Below, one piece after another: positions 1 through 8,138 of a stretch of DNA of 64,000 bases (positions within the stretch are counted from its first letter, which is position 1; each line of letters starts with the position of its first letter). The stretch is taken from the NCBI GenBank assembly GCA_015056085.1, contig SVHA01000003.1, positions 1-64,000 of the forward strand. Direction: 5' to 3'. The notes under the pieces are model-generated. The model was not told the DNA's origin. It did not search any database and was given only the letters and a program-made list of their open reading frames with translations. Source of the DNA: Clostridiales bacterium. GTDB taxonomy: Bacteria > Bacillota > Clostridia > Christensenellales > Aristaeellaceae. The position numbers were made by a program, and so were the translations under genes.

Positions 1-842
1 AAGAGGGCCAGAGGGGGTGTCTCAATTCATCCCACCCGGAGACACCCCCTCTGGACTCCCCCCTTTCCCCCGAACTTATACAGGTTATTGAGTTGACTGA
101 CCCTCAAACGCCTCGCGGGGGCGGCCCGTTTCGGGGTCGCTCCGATGGAGTCCGTGTGCGGCGACGGTGCGCCGCACGCCGGAACTGTTGTGGAGTGTCT
201 TGTCGGATACCTGTTTCTTATCTTTGCAGGGGCAACCAGGGGGCTTTCCGGTCGCCCCCTGGACCCCTTCGGTCTGCATCCTTGTAAGTAGTTTTTGCCG
301 GAACAAAGAAAACCGTTTCTCCTACAAACATACTAATACCCCTTCATCCGAAGGGAGCCCGAAGGTTTCCAAAGGGCGATCGGAAAGCCCTTTGGTCGCC
401 CGTGAGGGCGAAACCATACCTTGCACAAAAGATTGTCCCATTTCCATGCTTATACCTGCAACGTCCCTTTGCCGGAGCAACCAGGGGGCTTTCCGATCGC
501 CCCCTGGACCCCTTCGGTCTGCATCCTTGTAAGTAGTTTTTGCCGGAACAAAGAAAACCGTTTCTCCTACAAACATACTAATACCCCTTCACCCGAAGGG
601 AGCCCGAAGGTTTCCAAAGGGCGATCGGAAAGCCCTTTGGTCGCCCGTGAGGGCGAAACCATACCTTGCACAAAAGGATGGCCCGAAAGGAAAATCCTCC
701 TCGATAAAAATCCCCCAAGCCCTTGGGCTTGGGGTGACGGGTCAAGGGTCGAAGACCCTTGCGGGGGTGTTGGGGGCAGCGCCCCCAACTGGGTTTCCAA
801 AGGGCAAAGCCCTTTGGCGGGGTCCAGGGGCGGCCCCCCTGG
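1..842. repeat. Hairpin-rich repeat mosaic, locus 1
   Basis: No credible gene. The stretch is built from modules that recur near 15.5-16.8, 27.1-28.8, 31.7-33.0 and 57.4-58.2 kb. At 8-54 is a hairpin with 16-bp perfect arms (CCAGAGGGGGTGTCTC and its complement). Around 160-185 is a GTGCGGCG/CGCCGCAC hairpin. Near 237, 369, 481 and 615 are hairpins with a GATCGGAAA-type loop, in alternating orientation. From about 705 to 842 five palindromes lie in tandem, with cores such as CCAAAGGG/CCCTTTGG. The last palindrome touches the stop codon of the sigma-factor gene at 843. Open frames across this stretch are short and repeat-encoded. Confidence 0.85.
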
Positions 843-1421
843 TCAGCTGAGCATGGAGTGCAGGGTCTGGAGGGCCCGCTTTTCCAGCCGGGAAACATAA
901 CTCTGCGTCACACCCAGCATCTTGGCAATGGTGCGCTGAGGCAGCGGCGCTTCGCCGTTGAGGCCGTATCGCATGGCAATCAGCTTACGTTCCCGCTGAT
1001 GCAGGTGCGCTACCGCCCAGCGCAGGTTGCGGCAGTCCTCCGCCCATTCCAGCTGGCGCTGCACCACATCGGCGTCTGTACCCAGCAAATCCGCAAAGGT
1101 GGCTTCTTCTTCCCGGGAGGCAGGCGCATCCAGATACAACTGCCGCTGATGGCGCTTGTTGCGGCGCAGATACATCAGCAGCTCGTTTTCAATGCATCGG
1201 GCCGCATAGGCGGAAAACCTTGCGCCCCGCTCTGCCCGGAAGGCCCGGATGGCCTTCAGCAGCCCGATGGTGCCGGTAGCACGCAGGTCTTCCTCCTGAT
1301 AGAATCCGCCGGCGTAACGACGCGCCATAAAGACCACCAGCGGCATATATTCCTTGATCAGGCGGGATTCGTCTTCTTCTGATAAGGTTCGGGGCGGAAC
1401 GGTCACAGGCGCTGTATTCAC
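843..1421 (-). CDS. Sigma-70 family sigma factor, sporulation SigE/SigK-like
   Basis: Predicted RNA polymerase sigma factor of 192 residues. Region 2 is clear (YMPLVVFMARRYAGG, then EEDLRATGTIGLLKAIRAF and ARFSAYAARCIENELLMYLR), followed by a LADLLGTDADVV-like linker and a region 4 helix-turn-helix (QRTIAKMLGVTQSYVSRLEKRA). The CIENELLMYLR block and the linker resemble the mother-cell sporulation factors SigE and SigK. I chose the GTG at 1421 because AAGGAGG lies 6 nt upstream; longer in-frame starts lack a site. There is no obvious pro-sequence, so regulated processing is unlikely. The TGA stop abuts the repeat mosaic with no spacer. The exact SigE or SigK identity is not settled. Confidence 0.85.
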   Translation of the reverse strand: MNTAPVTVPPRTLSEEDESRLIKEYMPLVVFMARRYAGGFYQEEDLRATGTIGLLKAIRAFRAERGARFSAYAARCIENELLMYLRRNKRHQRQLYLDAPASREEEATFADLLGTDADVVQRQLEWAEDCRNLRWAVAHLHQRERKLIAMRYGLNGEAPLPQRTIAKMLGVTQSYVSRLEKRALQTLHSMLS

Positions 1422-1477
1422 AGGAATCCTCCTTCTTGGCGGCGGTATTTCTGAAAGGTTTTCTCTTACGCAATCAA

Positions 1478-1506
1478 AGTATAGCACGGAAAATGCCCCT
1501 TTTGAA
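1478..1506 (-). promoter_or_regulatory. Promoter for sigma-factor gene
   Basis: On the minus strand, TTCAAA (1506-1501), 17 nt, then TATACT (1483-1478) preceded by TGC, an extended -10. The -35 is weak, so the extended -10 carries the call. It lies about 57 nt before the GTG start. Confidence 0.5.
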
Positions 1507-1617
1507 TGACCTGTGGCGCCATCTGAAAAGCCACTGGGACACGCCGGAATGCAGGCAAAATCGCCCCAGCGGCACATCGACACCATTCGGGGTCAAACGC
1601 CGCAGAACAGGCGCATT

Positions 1618-2343
1618 TCATGGCTGATTTTCCCGCCGGCAGTAGCGCCTGTACGCCCTGCGGATCTCCTCCCGGCGGCCCCGGGACATCAGCATGGATG
1701 TGCCGTCCTGCATCACGCAGGCCTCGGCGGTCATCTGGCGGATGAAATCGCAATGCACCATCACGCCTCTGGTGATCTGTATGAAACAGGGCTGATTCAT
1801 CTGCGCCGCCATCTGCTGAAAGGACAGATTCACCCGGAAGGGCTGCTCCTGCCCGGCCAGATAAACGTCGCACTTCTTCTGGGCGCTGACCACCTTGCAC
1901 ACCTGCCGCAGAGGAAAACTCATCTCCTCGTGGGAGGTGTGGATGCGAAGCAAATCCGCCGTGCTTTGCCCCCGCCGCTCCTGATACCGCTCCAACAGTT
2001 CCCGCACATCCGCCGCCGTGACCGGCTTGACCAGATAATGCAGCGCATTGAGGGAAAAGGCGTCCAGCGCATACTCCCGGGAGGCGGTGAAAAACGCCAA
2101 TTGCACTCCCGGCAGTTTCTCCCGCACCTTCATGGCGGTGAGCATTCCGTTGCAGCCACCCATGTAGATGTCCGCAATCAGGCAATCCACTTCCTGCCCC
2201 GCAAGCACATCCGCCAGCAGTTCCTCGCCGCTGGCATAGGCGTGAACGCTGACCTCCAACGCCAGATGCGCCGCCTGCGCCCTGAGCAGATCACACAGCA
2301 TATCCCGCTGCAATGGATTGTCTTCACAAACAGCAATCTTCAT
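1618..2343 (-). CDS. LytTR-family response regulator
   Basis: Two-domain response regulator of 241 residues. The receiver domain (about 1-120) has acidic residues in VCEDN, the predicted phospho-acceptor D58 in LIADIYMGG, T86 in FFTAS and K106 in LVKPV. Residues about 135-235 form a LytTR DNA-binding domain (IHTSHEEMSFPL, then FIQITRGVMVH and MSRGRREEIRRAYRRY). The start at 2343 has GGAGGACTGGAGG before it. It overlaps the end of the Hpt gene by 20 bp, so the two are translationally coupled. No histidine kinase is present in the window; the phosphate source is unknown. Confidence 0.9.
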   Translation of the reverse strand: MKIAVCEDNPLQRDMLCDLLRAQAAHLALEVSVHAYASGEELLADVLAGQEVDCLIADIYMGGCNGMLTAMKVREKLPGVQLAFFTASREYALDAFSLNALHYLVKPVTAADVRELLERYQERRGQSTADLLRIHTSHEEMSFPLRQVCKVVSAQKKCDVYLAGQEQPFRVNLSFQQMAAQMNQPCFIQITRGVMVHCDFIRQMTAEACVMQDGTSMLMSRGRREEIRRAYRRYCRRENQP

Positions 2344-2701
2344 CCTCCAGTCCTCCCTTTTGCCACCACACCAGACGTGCCACCATTTGCTCATGTTTGA
2401 GGCGCAGCCCGTCCATCCGCTCCGCTGCCCCCTGCCTGTCTTCCGCCCGGGCGCAGGCTTCGATTTCCTGCGCCGCCTGGGCCATGTCATCCATCAGCAG
2501 CATCCTCCACAGCCCCTTCACTGCATGGGCGGCCTGGCGGATTTCCTCACACCGCCCGCCCCGCACGGCTTCTTCCAGCACCCGGAAGCTCCCATCCCCG
2601 GGATACCGCAGCAGTTCCCGCAGATACACCCCTTCCAGCACACCGTACTGACTTTTCACCTTCTCCGGGGAAATCCCCAGCGCTTCCCATAATGTGTTCA
2701 C
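2324..2701 (-). CDS. Hpt (histidine phosphotransfer) domain protein
   Basis: Small four-helix Hpt-type protein of 125 residues. The motif QAAHAVKGLWRMLLMDDMAQ places the predicted phospho-histidine at H59, followed by the usual KG. Start is GTG at 2701 with GGAGGGAACAGCC ahead. The gene is first in a two-gene unit with the LytTR regulator, which suggests it relays phosphate to that receiver. Family assignment rests on the AHxxKG motif and the short alpha-helical length; the partner kinase is unknown. Confidence 0.7.
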   Translation of the reverse strand: MNTLWEALGISPEKVKSQYGVLEGVYLRELLRYPGDGSFRVLEEAVRGGRCEEIRQAAHAVKGLWRMLLMDDMAQAAQEIEACARAEDRQGAAERMDGLRLKHEQMVARLVWWQKGGLEDEDCCL

Positions 2702-2751
2702 GGCTGTTCCCTCCTGACAATATGCTACTGTGCGACCAGTTTTTTGTCGCC

Positions 2752-2780
2752 ATTATAGCACAATTACGCCTTGCAGGCAA
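2752..2780 (-). promoter_or_regulatory. Promoter for Hpt-LytTR unit
   Basis: Minus strand: TTGCCT (2780-2775), 17 nt, TATAAT (2757-2752) preceded by TGTGC, an extended -10. It diverges from the HIT promoter at 2845. Confidence 0.75.
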
Positions 2781-2844
2781 CATTTTTCTTGCTTTTTCCC
2801 TGTTTTTCTGTACTTTCAGACCAGTTTTGATTTCTATCCTTGTG

Positions 2845-2873
2845 TTGCTGATGATTTCCAGATGTGCTATACT
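2845..2873 (+). promoter_or_regulatory. Promoter for HIT gene
   Basis: TTGCTG (2845-2850), 17 nt, TATACT (2868-2873) with TGTGC directly upstream, an extended -10. It lies about 50 nt before the start codon. Confidence 0.75.
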
Positions 2874-2921
2874 ATGGGTACACAGGGAAATCAACAGCAC
2901 CATCATCAGGGAGGGAACGAT

Positions 2922-3395
2922 ATGTGCCTTGTATGTGACCGCATCGACATGATCAAAAGCGGAACAAACCCCTATTTCGTCAAGGAATTGGAAACCTGCT
3001 ACGTGGTCATCGGCGATCACCAGCACTTCCGGGGCTATGCGCTGGTGCTGTGTAAGCAGCATGAAACGGAACTGTTCCGCCTGGAAAAGTCTTTCGCTGC
3101 CAAATTTATGGAGGAAATGGTGCTGGTGGCGCACGCCGTCCAGATCGCCTTTCACGCTGAAAAAATGAACTACGAGTGCCTCGGACAGGGCGACGCCCAC
3201 CTGCACTGGCACCTGTTCCCCCGCCGCAGCGGCGACATCGGCGCCTATGGCAACAAAGGCGTTGGTCCCGCCTGGTGGTATCCCCGGGAACTGATGTACG
3301 CAGATGACAACCGTCCCACCGATGCTGAATTGAGCGACATGAAAGACACTCTGCTGGCAGCCCTTGATGAACTGCTGGAGAAAGAAGGACAGTAA
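2922..3395 (+). CDS. HIT-family nucleotide hydrolase/transferase
   Basis: Histidine-triad protein of 157 residues, a family that hydrolyses nucleoside phosphoramidates or dinucleoside polyphosphates. The triad is visible as AHLHWHLFPR with H93, H95 and H97. The N-terminus has a CxxC pair (C2, C5), possibly half of a zinc site as in some HIT proteins. The C-terminal tail carries a WWYPRELMYADDNRP segment typical of longer bacterial HIT proteins. The ATG at 2922 has GGGAGG six nt upstream; upstream in-frame codons look non-coding. Substrate cannot be read from sequence. Confidence 0.85.
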   Translation: MCLVCDRIDMIKSGTNPYFVKELETCYVVIGDHQHFRGYALVLCKQHETELFRLEKSFAAKFMEEMVLVAHAVQIAFHAEKMNYECLGQGDAHLHWHLFPRRSGDIGAYGNKGVGPAWWYPRELMYADDNRPTDAELSDMKDTLLAALDELLEKEGQ

Positions 3396-3424
3396 CGGCC
3401 ATTGCCGGATGTGAGGGACCCGAT

Positions 3425-3736
3425 ATGCTGATCTATTCGATTGTGATGTTTGCCGTGTCTGCCCTTTTCATGGTGTTCAGCGTTTTGATTTTCAAAGGGA
3501 AGACGCATCTCATTCACGATTATCATCAGGAAAGAGTCAAAGACCATCAGGCATACGGCAGGGCCTTCGGCAAGGCGCTGTCCGTAGTGGCCGCAGCGCC
3601 CCTTGTCAGCGGCATGATCGCCCTACTGGGGGAATCAACAGCCGTCCTGGCGGTTTGCCTTCTGATGGCGCTCCTCCTTGTGGGGTTTGGCTGCCTCCTT
3701 GCGGTGCAGAAGAAGCACAACGGCGGCGTATTTTGA
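3425..3736 (+). CDS. Small membrane protein, DUF3784-like
   Basis: A 103-residue protein with three predicted membrane helices (about 3-22, 52-68 and 72-92). After the first helix comes FKGKTHLIHDYHQERVKDHQAYGRAFG, similar in layout to DUF3784 proteins, which have a soluble loop between the first helix and a C-terminal helix pair. It sits 29 bp after the HIT gene and shares its promoter. GTGAGGG precedes the start. Function unknown. A related protein lies at 36631. Confidence 0.65.
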   Translation: MLIYSIVMFAVSALFMVFSVLIFKGKTHLIHDYHQERVKDHQAYGRAFGKALSVVAAAPLVSGMIALLGESTAVLAVCLLMALLLVGFGCLLAVQKKHNGGVF

Positions 3737-3753
3737 CGCCCCTTCTTTCCAAT

Positions 3754-3788
3754 AAAAAAGAGCGCCCGTGCTTTTCCGCACTGCGCTC
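3754..3788 (-). terminator. Terminator for AAC(3)-like gene
   Basis: Minus strand: GAGCGC arm at 3788-3783, loop with an inner GTGC/GCAC pair, closing GCGCTC at 3765-3760, then six T residues. It lies downstream of the gene ending at 3837. Confidence 0.8.
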
Positions 3789-3793
3789 TCAAC

Positions 3794-3820
3794 AAGCCGA
3801 TGTCCCATCGGCTTTTTTGT
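3794..3820 (+). terminator. Terminator for HIT/DUF3784 unit
   Basis: AAGCCGATG, 3-nt loop, CATCGGCTT, then a T-run. It sits back to back with the minus-strand terminator at 3754. Confidence 0.85.
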
Positions 3821-3836
3821 TTGCCATTTTTTGCCG

Positions 3837-4643
3837 TTATTCCTGCGCCTTGTAGTATTCCTCCGGCACATCCTTGTGCTGAAGGCACAGGTCGTGATCG
3901 GCCTTGGACCAGATCAATTTCATGGTGTCGGCGATTTTCCGGGCGTCGCACACATACACCAGCGCCTGCCCCAGGCGGTCATAATGCACGGCGCCCGTAT
4001 ATTCAAAGGCGGCCTTGAAATTGGGATAGAAGTCCGACAGCCACTCCGTGATGCCCTTGGTTTCGTGGGGATGGAAGGGCTGGCCGATGATCTCCCGGCC
4101 GTCCCTGTCGATGATGCGGGGCACGAAGGCGTCTTCGCTGATGCGGTTGGAGATGTTGAGCCTTTCCTCCACAGCGTGCATATAAGTATTGCGGCCATGG
4201 CCCACGCCCACCAGCAGAATCTTTCCGCCTTCTTCGTACATCCGGTTCAGCCAGCCGGACACAGGCGCCGGGGTGGTGCTGTTTTCCTCGCCCCGGATGA
4301 ACTCTTCCGCCCCCTGACCAAAGGCCATCACCGAATGGGTGGGATGCAGGCTGCGTACGCCATCCCGGCGCTTTGCCGCCACCTGGGCCATGGTGCCAAT
4401 GCAGGACACGGTGCTGCGGACGTCAAACACAGGCTGATCCTTGTTGACATTGGCCCAGGTATGGGTGGGAATCAGCAGCATCCCGCCCGGTGCAGAAAGA
4501 TACGCCTTCATGGCGTCGATCAGTCCGTCTGCGCCGTTTTCAATGGGGCCCAGCGCCCGAAGGGACGTGTGCATCGTCACCTTGTGATGGGGCTCGATGC
4601 CGTTGCGGGCGAAGAAATCAAACACTTCCTGCTGTGTGACCAA
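3837..4643 (-). CDS. Aminoglycoside 3-N-acetyltransferase-like protein
   Basis: AAC(3)-family protein of 268 residues; the family transfers acetyl from acetyl-CoA to an amino group, classically the 3-amino group of aminoglycosides. Motifs: MHTSLRALGPIENGADGLIDA near residue 25-45, LIPTHTW near 57, RSLHPTHSV near 98 and LLVGVGHGRNTYMH near 142. Start is TTG at 4643, chosen because AGGAGG lies 5 nt upstream. Many chromosomal members are not resistance enzymes, so a drug phenotype should not be assumed. It precedes no obvious operon partner except the EEP gene 12 bp upstream. Confidence 0.85.
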   Translation of the reverse strand: MVTQQEVFDFFARNGIEPHHKVTMHTSLRALGPIENGADGLIDAMKAYLSAPGGMLLIPTHTWANVNKDQPVFDVRSTVSCIGTMAQVAAKRRDGVRSLHPTHSVMAFGQGAEEFIRGEENSTTPAPVSGWLNRMYEEGGKILLVGVGHGRNTYMHAVEERLNISNRISEDAFVPRIIDRDGREIIGQPFHPHETKGITEWLSDFYPNFKAAFEYTGAVHYDRLGQALVYVCDARKIADTMKLIWSKADHDLCLQHKDVPEEYYKAQE

Positions 4644-4655
4644 GGTTTCCTCCTG

Positions 4656-5438
4656 TCAGGCGCCGGGGTGCGCCGCCTCTGTTGATTCGTTGTCCCACGA
4701 GAGCATCACCGGGTCGTGGTCGGAAAGATACACACCGCCATTGCACTCATGCCAGCGGCTGATGGCATACTTGCCCGGCTGGCCCGCCAGAATGTAGTCG
4801 ATGCGGACGGGATCCACCGTGCCGAAACCGTGGAAGGTGGGAGCGACGTCCCTGGTCAGGTCTTCAAAGCCAAATTGGCCGATCAGCCCATAGGTGCCTT
4901 CCTCCGGCGGGAAGTTAAAGTCCCCCGTCACGAACACCGGCACGCCCGTTTCCCGGCGGATGCGGTCCGCTTCCGCCAACACCTGATTGAGCCCCAGCGT
5001 CCGGGCCTTTTCATGCACATGATCCAGGTGGGTGTTGACCACCGCAAACCGCTGGCCGCTTATGCGGTGCATCAGCATCGCCCAGGTACACACCCGGGGG
5101 CAGCCGCTCTGCTCCTCATAACGGGAGCCGGGCACCTCCGGCGTGGGACTGAGCCAGAAATGGCCCATGGCGTGAACCTCCACCGTCTCCCGGCGATAGG
5201 CCAGGCGGCAGCTTTCGCCCCGATAATCCCTGTCCCGTCCGGCGCCGATGAATTCGTATTCCGGCAGGCCTTCCCGCAGGGTGGAAAGGGCGGTGTCCTC
5301 CAGCTCCTGAAAGCCGATCACATCCGGCTTTTCCTCCCGGATTTTCTCCATCACCCGGGGCATCCGCAGAGGAGAATAGTTGACGCCGTCCATCTTCGCA
5401 GGGCAGCGGAGGTTGAAAGTGAGGATGGTGAGCATCAT
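4656..5438 (-). CDS. Endonuclease/exonuclease/phosphatase (EEP) family hydrolase
   Basis: Metal-dependent phosphodiesterase of 260 residues. The EEP catalytic set is readable: TFNLRC near the start, GFQELED with the metal-binding Glu, VNTHLDH, VTGDFNFPPEEG with the Asp-Asn pair, IDYILA and the terminal SDHDPVML. No signal peptide, so a cytosolic enzyme is likely. The ATG at 5438 follows AGAGGG by 6 nt; an ATG one codon later is equally possible. Substrates in this superfamily range from nucleic acids to sugar phosphates and lipids; this one cannot be assigned. Confidence 0.85.
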   Translation of the reverse strand: MMLTILTFNLRCPAKMDGVNYSPLRMPRVMEKIREEKPDVIGFQELEDTALSTLREGLPEYEFIGAGRDRDYRGESCRLAYRRETVEVHAMGHFWLSPTPEVPGSRYEEQSGCPRVCTWAMLMHRISGQRFAVVNTHLDHVHEKARTLGLNQVLAEADRIRRETGVPVFVTGDFNFPPEEGTYGLIGQFGFEDLTRDVAPTFHGFGTVDPVRIDYILAGQPGKYAISRWHECNGGVYLSDHDPVMLSWDNESTEAAHPGA

Positions 5439-5496
5439 TTTGGGCCCTCTTTTCTCAAATGGTATTTGATCTGCTTTCTTCCGGTATCGTATCAAC

Positions 5497-5525
5497 AGTA
5501 TACCACGAAGCGCTGCTGATTGCAA
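5497..5525 (-). promoter_or_regulatory. Promoter for EEP/AAC(3) unit
   Basis: Minus strand: TTGCAA (5525-5520), 17 nt, TATACT (5502-5497). About 60 nt before the EEP start. Confidence 0.7.
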
Positions 5526-5601
5526 CGCAGCGCCGCTCAAAGCAATTCCCGAACATTCCGTGTCAGTTTTCACAAATTTCCAGGAATAAGTCACTTTTAT
5601 A

Positions 5602-5630
5602 TGGACATTCCCGGAAAATCGTGGTAAAAT
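5602..5630 (+). promoter_or_regulatory. Promoter for purine permease
   Basis: TGGACA (5602-5607), 17 nt, TAAAAT (5625-5630). The remaining leader of about 50 nt is too short for a purine riboswitch. Confidence 0.65.
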
Positions 5631-5685
5631 AATCGTGAATTAGGAAGGCAGGGAGGCTTTCCAGAAGAAAAAGGAGTGAGAATCC

Positions 5686-7047
5686 ATGAAAGGTCTGTTT
5701 AACCTCAAGGCCAACGGCACCAAGTTGGCCACGGAAATCATGGCTGGTCTGACCACATTCTTCGCGATGTCCTACATCATTGCGGTCAACCCCAGCATTC
5801 TCAGCCAGTCCGGTATGCCCTGGGGCGCCGTGTTCCTGGCAACCATCATCTCCGCCGTCGTCGGCACCCTGGTGATGGGTCTGGTGGCCAACGTTCCCTA
5901 TGCGCAGGCTCCCGGCATGGGCCTGAATGCCTTCTTCGTGTTCACCGTGTGCTTCGGCCTGGGCTTCAAGTGGGAGCAGGCACTGTCCATGGTGTTCATC
6001 TGCGGCATCATCAACATCCTCATCACCGTCACCAAGGTGCGTAAGCACATCATCAAGGCCATCCCCCTGAGCCTGCAAAACGCCATCGGCGGCGGCATCG
6101 GCATCTTCGTGGCCTACATCGGTATGCTCAACGTGGGTCTGATCAACTTCGGCGCTGGCGTGCCCGGTCTGACCACCCTGAATCAGCCCGCCCTGTGGGT
6201 GTTCCTCATCGGCCTGGCGCTGACCATCGTTCTGCTGATCCTCAAGGTCAAGGGCGCCATCCTCATCGGCATCGTCGCCTCCACCCTGATCGGCCTGATC
6301 CCCGGCTGGAACGTGACCTCCGTGCAGGACACCATGAGCTTCACCGAGTGCGTGGCCCAGCTGCCCACCACCTTCGGCGCCATCTTCCGTGAAAACGGCA
6401 TCGTGAGCCTGTTCTCCGATGTGTCCAAGCTGCCCCTGGTGCTCATCACCATTTTCTCCTTCTCCATCTCTGATACCTTCGACACCATCGGCACCTTCAT
6501 CGGCACTGGCCGCCGCGCTGGCATCTTCTCTGAAGACGACGAGCGCCTGATGAGCGAAAACGCCGGCTTCAAGTCCCGTCTGGACAAGGCCCTCTTCGCT
6601 GACGCCACCGCCACCTCCATCGGCGCCATCTTCGGCACCTCCAACACCACCACCTTCGTGGAAAGCGCTGCCGGCATCGGCGCTGGCGGCCGCACCGGCC
6701 TGACCAGCGTGGTCGTGGCGATCTGCTTCGCCCTGTCCGCCTTCCTGGCCAGCGTCGTGTCCGCTGTTCCCTCCGCTGCCACCGCTCCTGCGCTGGTGGT
6801 CGTGGGCGTGATGATGGTTTCCGCCTTCAAGGACATCAAGTGGGATGACCTGGCTGAAGCCCTGCCCGCTTTCTTCGCTTCCATCTTCATGGGTCTGTGC
6901 TACTCCATTTCCTACGGCATCGCCGCTGGCTTCATCGTCTACTGTCTGGTGAAGGTCTGCATGGGCAAGGCCAAGGAAATCCACCCCATTCTGTGGGGCT
7001 GCACGGGTCTGTTCATCCTCAACTTCGTGCTGCTGGCTCTGCTGTAA
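5686..7047 (+). CDS. NCS2-family purine permease (PbuG/AdeQ type)
   Basis: Polytopic membrane transporter of 453 residues, the usual length for the hypoxanthine/guanine/adenine branch of NCS2. Recognisable segments are ATEIMAGLTTFFAMSYIIAVNP at the first helix, PGMGLNAFFVF near 76, FDTIGTFIGTGRRAG near 265 and the SNTTTFVESAAGIGAGGRTGL block near 320. Uptake of purine bases by proton symport is expected from the family. AAGGAG precedes the ATG. It is a single-gene unit with its own promoter and terminator. Confidence 0.93.
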   Translation: MKGLFNLKANGTKLATEIMAGLTTFFAMSYIIAVNPSILSQSGMPWGAVFLATIISAVVGTLVMGLVANVPYAQAPGMGLNAFFVFTVCFGLGFKWEQALSMVFICGIINILITVTKVRKHIIKAIPLSLQNAIGGGIGIFVAYIGMLNVGLINFGAGVPGLTTLNQPALWVFLIGLALTIVLLILKVKGAILIGIVASTLIGLIPGWNVTSVQDTMSFTECVAQLPTTFGAIFRENGIVSLFSDVSKLPLVLITIFSFSISDTFDTIGTFIGTGRRAGIFSEDDERLMSENAGFKSRLDKALFADATATSIGAIFGTSNTTTFVESAAGIGAGGRTGLTSVVVAICFALSAFLASVVSAVPSAATAPALVVVGVMMVSAFKDIKWDDLAEALPAFFASIFMGLCYSISYGIAAGFIVYCLVKVCMGKAKEIHPILWGCTGLFILNFVLLALL

Positions 7048-7071
7048 GAGGCACTTCACGCACCCTCCCCG

Positions 7072-7101
7072 GCGGACCGTTTCGGCGGTCCGCTGTTTTG
7101 A
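7072..7101 (+). terminator. Terminator for purine permease
   Basis: GCGGACCG, loop TTTCGG, CGGTCCGC, then TGTTTTG. Confidence 0.8.
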
Positions 7102-7223
7102 TTTCGCCGCAAAAAGGCACCCCCTCTCCAGCCCTTCCCCGGATGTATCCAGGATGCAACTGGCAGATTGCCCGAATTGCGCCTGCCTTTTCATGGAAAT
7201 TTGGAAAAATGTCAAAAGAACAG

Positions 7224-7251
7224 TGGACTTTGGGCCAAAATGTAGTATAAT
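7224..7251 (+). promoter_or_regulatory. Promoter for RDD protein and possibly the ABC operon
   Basis: TGGACT (7224-7229), 16 nt, TATAAT (7246-7251). No terminator separates the RDD gene from the importer genes that follow. Confidence 0.6.
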
Positions 7252-7337
7252 ATGTAATTGGAATTCCCCTTGTTTTCTCTGCATGAAATCGCAGAGATTT
7301 TCCATCTCCCATCATATAAATAGGAAGGGCTGTTTCC

Positions 7338-8102
7338 ATGATTTACGATTTGCAGAAGGCAAGCGTATGGAAAAGAATCTCTGCCTTCCTCTTCGACGTG
7401 ATTTTGCTGGTGATTCTGGCGGTTTCGTTCTGCTGGGCGTTATCTGCTGCCCTGGGCTTTGACAGCCACTACGAAGCCATGAACAGCGCCTATGCGAAAT
7501 ACGAGCAGGAGTACGGTGTTTCCTTCAACATGACTGCTGAAGAATACAACGCCCTGACGGAGGAGGAACAGCAGAACTACGCCGAGGCATCCAAGGCCCT
7601 GTCCCAGGACAGTGACGCCGTGTATGCCTACAACATGATCCTGCAACTGACCATCCTCATTTCCACCTTCGGCATTCTGGCGGCTTTCCTGGCACTGGAA
7701 TTCGGCGTGCCGATGCTGCTGGGCCACGGCAGGACGCTGGGCAAGAAAATCTTCGGCATTGCCGTGATGAAGAAGGATGGCGTGCGCGTCAACGGCGTGT
7801 GTATGTTCATCAGGACCATCCTGGGCAAGTTCACCATCGAAACCATGATTCCCCTGATGCTGATCTTCATGATCTTCTTCAACGTCATGGGCATGGCAGG
7901 CACGGCGATGCTGCTGCTCCTGCTGGCGCTGGAAGCAGGTATGTTCCTGTTCACCCGCAACCACACCACCATTCACGATGAGCTGGCCACCACCATCACG
8001 GTGGACTTCGCCAGCCAAATGATCTTCGACTCCAAGGCAGAACTGATCGCCTACAAGGAGAAAGTTCACGCCGAAAAGGCGGCCCGTAAGGAATATCCCT
8101 AA
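7338..8102 (+). CDS. RDD-family membrane protein
   Basis: A 254-residue membrane protein with helices at about 18-38, 97-120, 165-190 and 192-212. The RDD signature is present in two parts: WKRISAFLFDVILL near the N-terminus and GRTLGKKIFGIAVMKKDG near 130. Between helices 1 and 2 is a polar, Glu-rich extracellular loop of about 55 residues (SAYAKYEQEYGVSFNMTAEEY). The family has no agreed biochemical role. Only 36 bp separate it from the importer ATPase gene, which suggests co-transcription. Confidence 0.8.
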   Translation: MIYDLQKASVWKRISAFLFDVILLVILAVSFCWALSAALGFDSHYEAMNSAYAKYEQEYGVSFNMTAEEYNALTEEEQQNYAEASKALSQDSDAVYAYNMILQLTILISTFGILAAFLALEFGVPMLLGHGRTLGKKIFGIAVMKKDGVRVNGVCMFIRTILGKFTIETMIPLMLIFMIFFNVMGMAGTAMLLLLLALEAGMFLFTRNHTTIHDELATTITVDFASQMIFDSKAELIAYKEKVHAEKAARKEYP

Positions 8103-8138
8103 AGCCCCACCATACACAGGAGAGGAAAGGTATACGCT

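Noticed and set aside
1-842. Insertion sequence with transposase
   Set aside because: No transposase-like frame is found in any of the five repeat loci.
3837-4643. Antibiotic resistance gene
   Set aside because: The AAC(3) fold is recognisable, but chromosomal members often act on other amines and there is no mobile context.
5631-5685. Purine riboswitch before the NCS2 permease
   Set aside because: The leader is only about 50 nt and lacks the conserved junction sequences.
5563-7305. Long minus-strand open frame (580 codons) opposite the purine permease
   Set aside because: It is the antisense shadow of a GC-rich gene; its product is His/Gly/Asp-rich low complexity with no ribosome-binding site. 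Similar shadows lie opposite 7440-9263 and 11136-12926.
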